In this document: piece by piece, positions 61,780-64,000 of the stretch
Layout of the letters: each line of letters opens with the position of its first letter
Position numbering within the stretch: the stretch's first letter is position 1
Source of the DNA: Pseudonocardia sp. N23
GTDB taxonomy: Bacteria > Actinomycetota > Actinomycetes > Mycobacteriales > Pseudonocardiaceae
Reading direction: 5' to 3'
Assembly: GCF_002583555.1 (NCBI RefSeq)
Contig: NZ_BEGX01000057.1
Span: forward strand, 1 to 64,000
Length of the DNA stretch: 64,000 nucleotides
Notes under the pieces: generated by a model
The model's database searches: none
What the model saw: only the letters and a program-made list of their open reading frames with translations
What the model was told of the DNA's origin: nothing
Program-made: the position numbers and the translations under genes

Positions 61780-64000
61780 GTGGGTTACAACCTCGGGGTC
61801 GATCTGGGGACGACGTTCGTGGCGGCTGCGGTCGCGCGCGATTCACGGGTCGAGATGTTCACTCTCGGCGACCGGACCGTCGTCACGCCGGCGGTCGTCT
61901 TCCTCCGTGAGGACGGCAACCTCGTCACGGGCGACGCGGCCAACCGGCGGGCGGTGAGCAACCCCGACCGCGTGGCGCGAGAGTTCAAACGTCGCCTCGG
62001 GGACCCGACGCCCGTCGTGCTCGGCGGCTCGCCCTACGCGGTGACGACGCTGCTCGGGACCCTGCTGGGCGACGTGCTGGGCCGGGTCACCGAGACGGAG
62101 GGCGGCAAGCCCGACAGCGTGGTGCTCACCCACCCCGCCAACTGGGGCCCGTTCCGCCGGGAGCTGTTCGAGGAGGTCCCGCAGTTCGCGGGGCTGACCG
62201 GACCCGACACCGTCACCGAGCCGGAGGCCGCAGCCGCGCACTACGCAGCGTCCCGGCACCTGTCCGACGGCGAGGTCATCGCGGTCTACGACCTCGGCGG
62301 GGGCACGTTCGACGCGACGGTGCTGCGCAAGCACCCGGGTGGCATCGAGATCCTCGGCTCGCCCGAGGGCATCGAGCGTCTCGGCGGCGTCGACTTCGAC
62401 GAGGCGATCCTGTCGCACGTCAACTACTCCTCCGGCGGCGCGCTCGCGGAGCTCGACATGAGCGACCCACAGACAGCGATCGCGCTGGCCCGGCTGCGCC
62501 AGGACTGCGTGCTGGCAAAGGAGGCGCTGTCGATCGACTCGGAGACGACCATCCCGGTGTTCCTGCCGGGACGGCACTTCGACATCCGGCTGACCCGCGG
62601 CGAGTTCGAGGACATGATCCGCGCGCCCATCGAGTCGACGATCGGCACGCTGTCACGCACGCTGCGCTCGGCCCAGGTGGAGCCCACCAACCTCTCCGCG
62701 GTCCTGCTCGTCGGCGGGTCGTCGCGGATCCCGCTGGTGTCGCGCATGATCTCCGAGGAGCTCGGGCGGCCCACCGTCGTCGACGCCCACCCCAAGTACG
62801 CCGTCGCCCTCGGCGCGGCCACCCTCGCCGCGGCCAGCGCCTCCGGTGCCGGCCGCGGGTCCGAGGGCGGCGCGGCGTGGCCCGGTGTCGTCGTCTCCGC
62901 GGCTCCCGAGCAGGGCGGCGCGCCGTTCGGTGCGGGTGCCGCCGCGGCGGCCGGCGCCGGTCTCGGTGCGCGTGCCGCGAGCGGTGGCCCGTCGGCGGGC
63001 GCGGCGACGATGCCGCCGCGCGCCCCCGGCGTCGCGCAGGGCGCGCCCGGCCAGCAGGGCAACGGGTGGGGACCACCGCCCCAGGGCGGCAACGGCCAGG
63101 CGCAGCGCGCCGCCGCCGGTCCCCCGCCACAGCAGCAGCGGCAGCAGCCGCAGCACAACCAGTTCCAGCAGGGCTCCCCGCCCGGGCCGCCCCCCGCACC
63201 CGGTGCCCCGGGCGCGCCGCAGGGCGGTGGCTCCGGTGGCGGGAACCGCAAGGTGCTCGCGATCGTCGCCGCCGTCGTCGTGCTGCTCGCGCTCGCAGGC
63301 GGCGGGACGTGGTGGGCACTGAACCGCTCCGGCTCCAGCACCCCGACCGACGGCGGCGCCTCCACCACGGCGACCGCCGCCACCGGCACGGGGACCGCGG
63401 GCGGCGGCACGACGCCGGTCACGGTCGCCGCGAGCGTGCCGGTGCCGTCACTGGGCCAGACGATCCCCGCCGGCAAGCCCGCCGGCTTCGCGGTCGTCTC
63501 GCCCTCGGGCCGGCAGGTCTACGTCGCCAACCGGGCCACCAAGACGGTCACCGTCATCGACACATCGGTCAACAAGATCACCGCGACGATCCCGGTCGAT
63601 GCCGGGCCGCCGCAGTACCTGGCCTTCGCGCCCGACGGCAAGAAGATCTATGTCAGCATCTGGGACGACGCGAAGACCATCGCCGACGTCGCCGTGATCG
63701 ACACGACGACGAACTCGATCATCGCGAACATCAAGGTCGACACGCGCCCGTTCCTCGCCGCGGTCACGCCCGACGGCTCCAAGCTGTGGGTGCCCAACCA
63801 CGACTCAGGCTCGATCTCGATCATCGACACGTCGACCAACACCGTGGTCAACACCCTCAAGGTCGCGCCCAACCCGCACTGGATCGAGTTCAGCACCGAC
63901 GGCACGAAGGCCTACACCGCCAACCACGAGTCGAACGTCATCTCCGTCCTCGACGTCGCGAACGAGTCCGAGATCGCCCAGATCCCGGTCGACAAGAGCC
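61780..64000 (+). CDS. Hsp70-TM-YVTN beta-propeller fusion, 3' end beyond window
   Basis: At least 740 residues; the frame is open at the right edge. Residues 1-370 are an Hsp70/DnaK-type ATPase: LGVDLGTTFVAAAVARD, SVVLTHPANWGPFRRELF, VIAVYDLGGGTFDATVL and VLLVGGSSRIPLVSRMI. There is no DnaK substrate-binding domain. A long Gly/Pro/Gln linker (about 370-488) leads to one transmembrane helix (about 491-513, VLAIVAAVVVLLALAGGG). The outer part (from about 565) holds YVTN-type propeller repeats: PSGRQVYVANRATKTVTVID, PDGKKIYVSIWDD and PDGSKLWVPNHDSGSISIID. It could couple an extracytoplasmic sensor to a cytosolic ATPase. It is divergent from the signalling operon. Confidence 0.87.
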   Translation, partial: MGYNLGVDLGTTFVAAAVARDSRVEMFTLGDRTVVTPAVVFLREDGNLVTGDAANRRAVSNPDRVAREFKRRLGDPTPVVLGGSPYAVTTLLGTLLGDVLGRVTETEGGKPDSVVLTHPANWGPFRRELFEEVPQFAGLTGPDTVTEPEAAAAHYAASRHLSDGEVIAVYDLGGGTFDATVLRKHPGGIEILGSPEGIERLGGVDFDEAILSHVNYSSGGALAELDMSDPQTAIALARLRQDCVLAKEALSIDSETTIPVFLPGRHFDIRLTRGEFEDMIRAPIESTIGTLSRTLRSAQVEPTNLSAVLLVGGSSRIPLVSRMISEELGRPTVVDAHPKYAVALGAATLAAASASGAGRGSEGGAAWPGVVVSAAPEQGGAPFGAGAAAAAGAGLGARAASGGPSAGAATMPPRAPGVAQGAPGQQGNGWGPPPQGGNGQAQRAAAGPPPQQQRQQPQHNQFQQGSPPGPPPAPGAPGAPQGGGSGGGNRKVLAIVAAVVVLLALAGGGTWWALNRSGSSTPTDGGASTTATAATGTGTAGGGTTPVTVAASVPVPSLGQTIPAGKPAGFAVVSPSGRQVYVANRATKTVTVIDTSVNKITATIPVDAGPPQYLAFAPDGKKIYVSIWDDAKTIADVAVIDTTTNSIIANIKVDTRPFLAAVTPDGSKLWVPNHDSGSISIIDTSTNTVVNTLKVAPNPHWIEFSTDGTKAYTANHESNVISVLDVANESEIAQIPVDKS

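Overview
The window is high-GC DNA (roughly 74 percent by eye) with many GTG starts, overlapping GTGA/ATGA stop-starts and several apparently leaderless genes. This indicates an actinomycete. The left 8.5 kb matches the gene order of Mycobacterium tuberculosis Rv2696c-Rv2703 (DUF3710, dut, DUF3093, DUF4193, cei, suhB, sigA) but lacks ppgK. A Pseudonocardiaceae genome, probably Pseudonocardia or a close relative, is the most likely source; this assignment is inference. No rRNA, tRNA, CRISPR array or insertion sequence was seen.

Layout. 1-8.5 kb: the conserved dut-cei-suhB-sigA housekeeping block. 8.6-10.4 kb: a small EVE-like protein and an aromatic-acid-exporter-like (FUSC) membrane protein. 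10.4-14.5 kb: a formamide/amide module (fmdB-amiS-fmdA, a cytosolic AmiC-like amide-sensor protein and a divergent MarR regulator). 14.5-19.6 kb: a soluble NAD-dependent molybdenum formate dehydrogenase operon (fdsG-fdsB-fdsA-fdsD), which could oxidise the formate released by formamidase. 19.7-23.0 kb: an MntR/DtxR-like regulator and a Mn/Zn ABC importer. 23.1-26.1 kb: a family 39 glycosyltransferase and an MFS exporter with a MerR-type promoter. 26.4-36.2 kb: a translationally coupled, uncharacterised catabolic operon (solute-binding lipoprotein, fused CoA-transferase, transcarboxylase-5S-like carboxyltransferase, biotin carrier, biotin carboxylase, amidase), followed by a DehI-like gene, a gutted panE remnant and a TetR regulator. 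36.2-46.5 kb: the cobalamin corrin-ring cluster (cobN behind a B12 riboswitch, then cobG-cobH-cobIJ and cobK-cobM-cobL). 46.5-48.1 kb: an AT-richer island and an IniB-like gene. 48.2-51.0 kb: a thiamine-precursor ABC importer behind a TPP riboswitch. 51.1-53.7 kb: a GAF-domain gene and a membrane acyltransferase preceded by a small ORF. 53.7-64 kb: the most unusual locus.

That last locus encodes a 1633-residue protein joining a multi-TM histidine kinase to a C-terminal dynamin/IniA-like GTPase domain whose Walker A lysine is replaced. Beside it are a kinase-like protein lacking the phospho-acceptor histidine, a NarL-type response regulator, a short protein that keeps the histidine but has no recognisable ATP-binding box, and a divergent Hsp70-TM-beta-propeller protein that runs off the right edge. 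Together they look like an uncharacterised envelope-sensing signalling system. The IniB-like protein upstream could be a functional relative, but that link is only inference.

Other notable signals: a dispersed palindromic repeat with three clear copies and one degenerate copy (two of the four inside coding sequence), a 14-bp tandem repeat joining cobL to cobM, several perfect operator-like palindromes, and overlapping divergent -10 boxes between dut and the DUF3093 gene.
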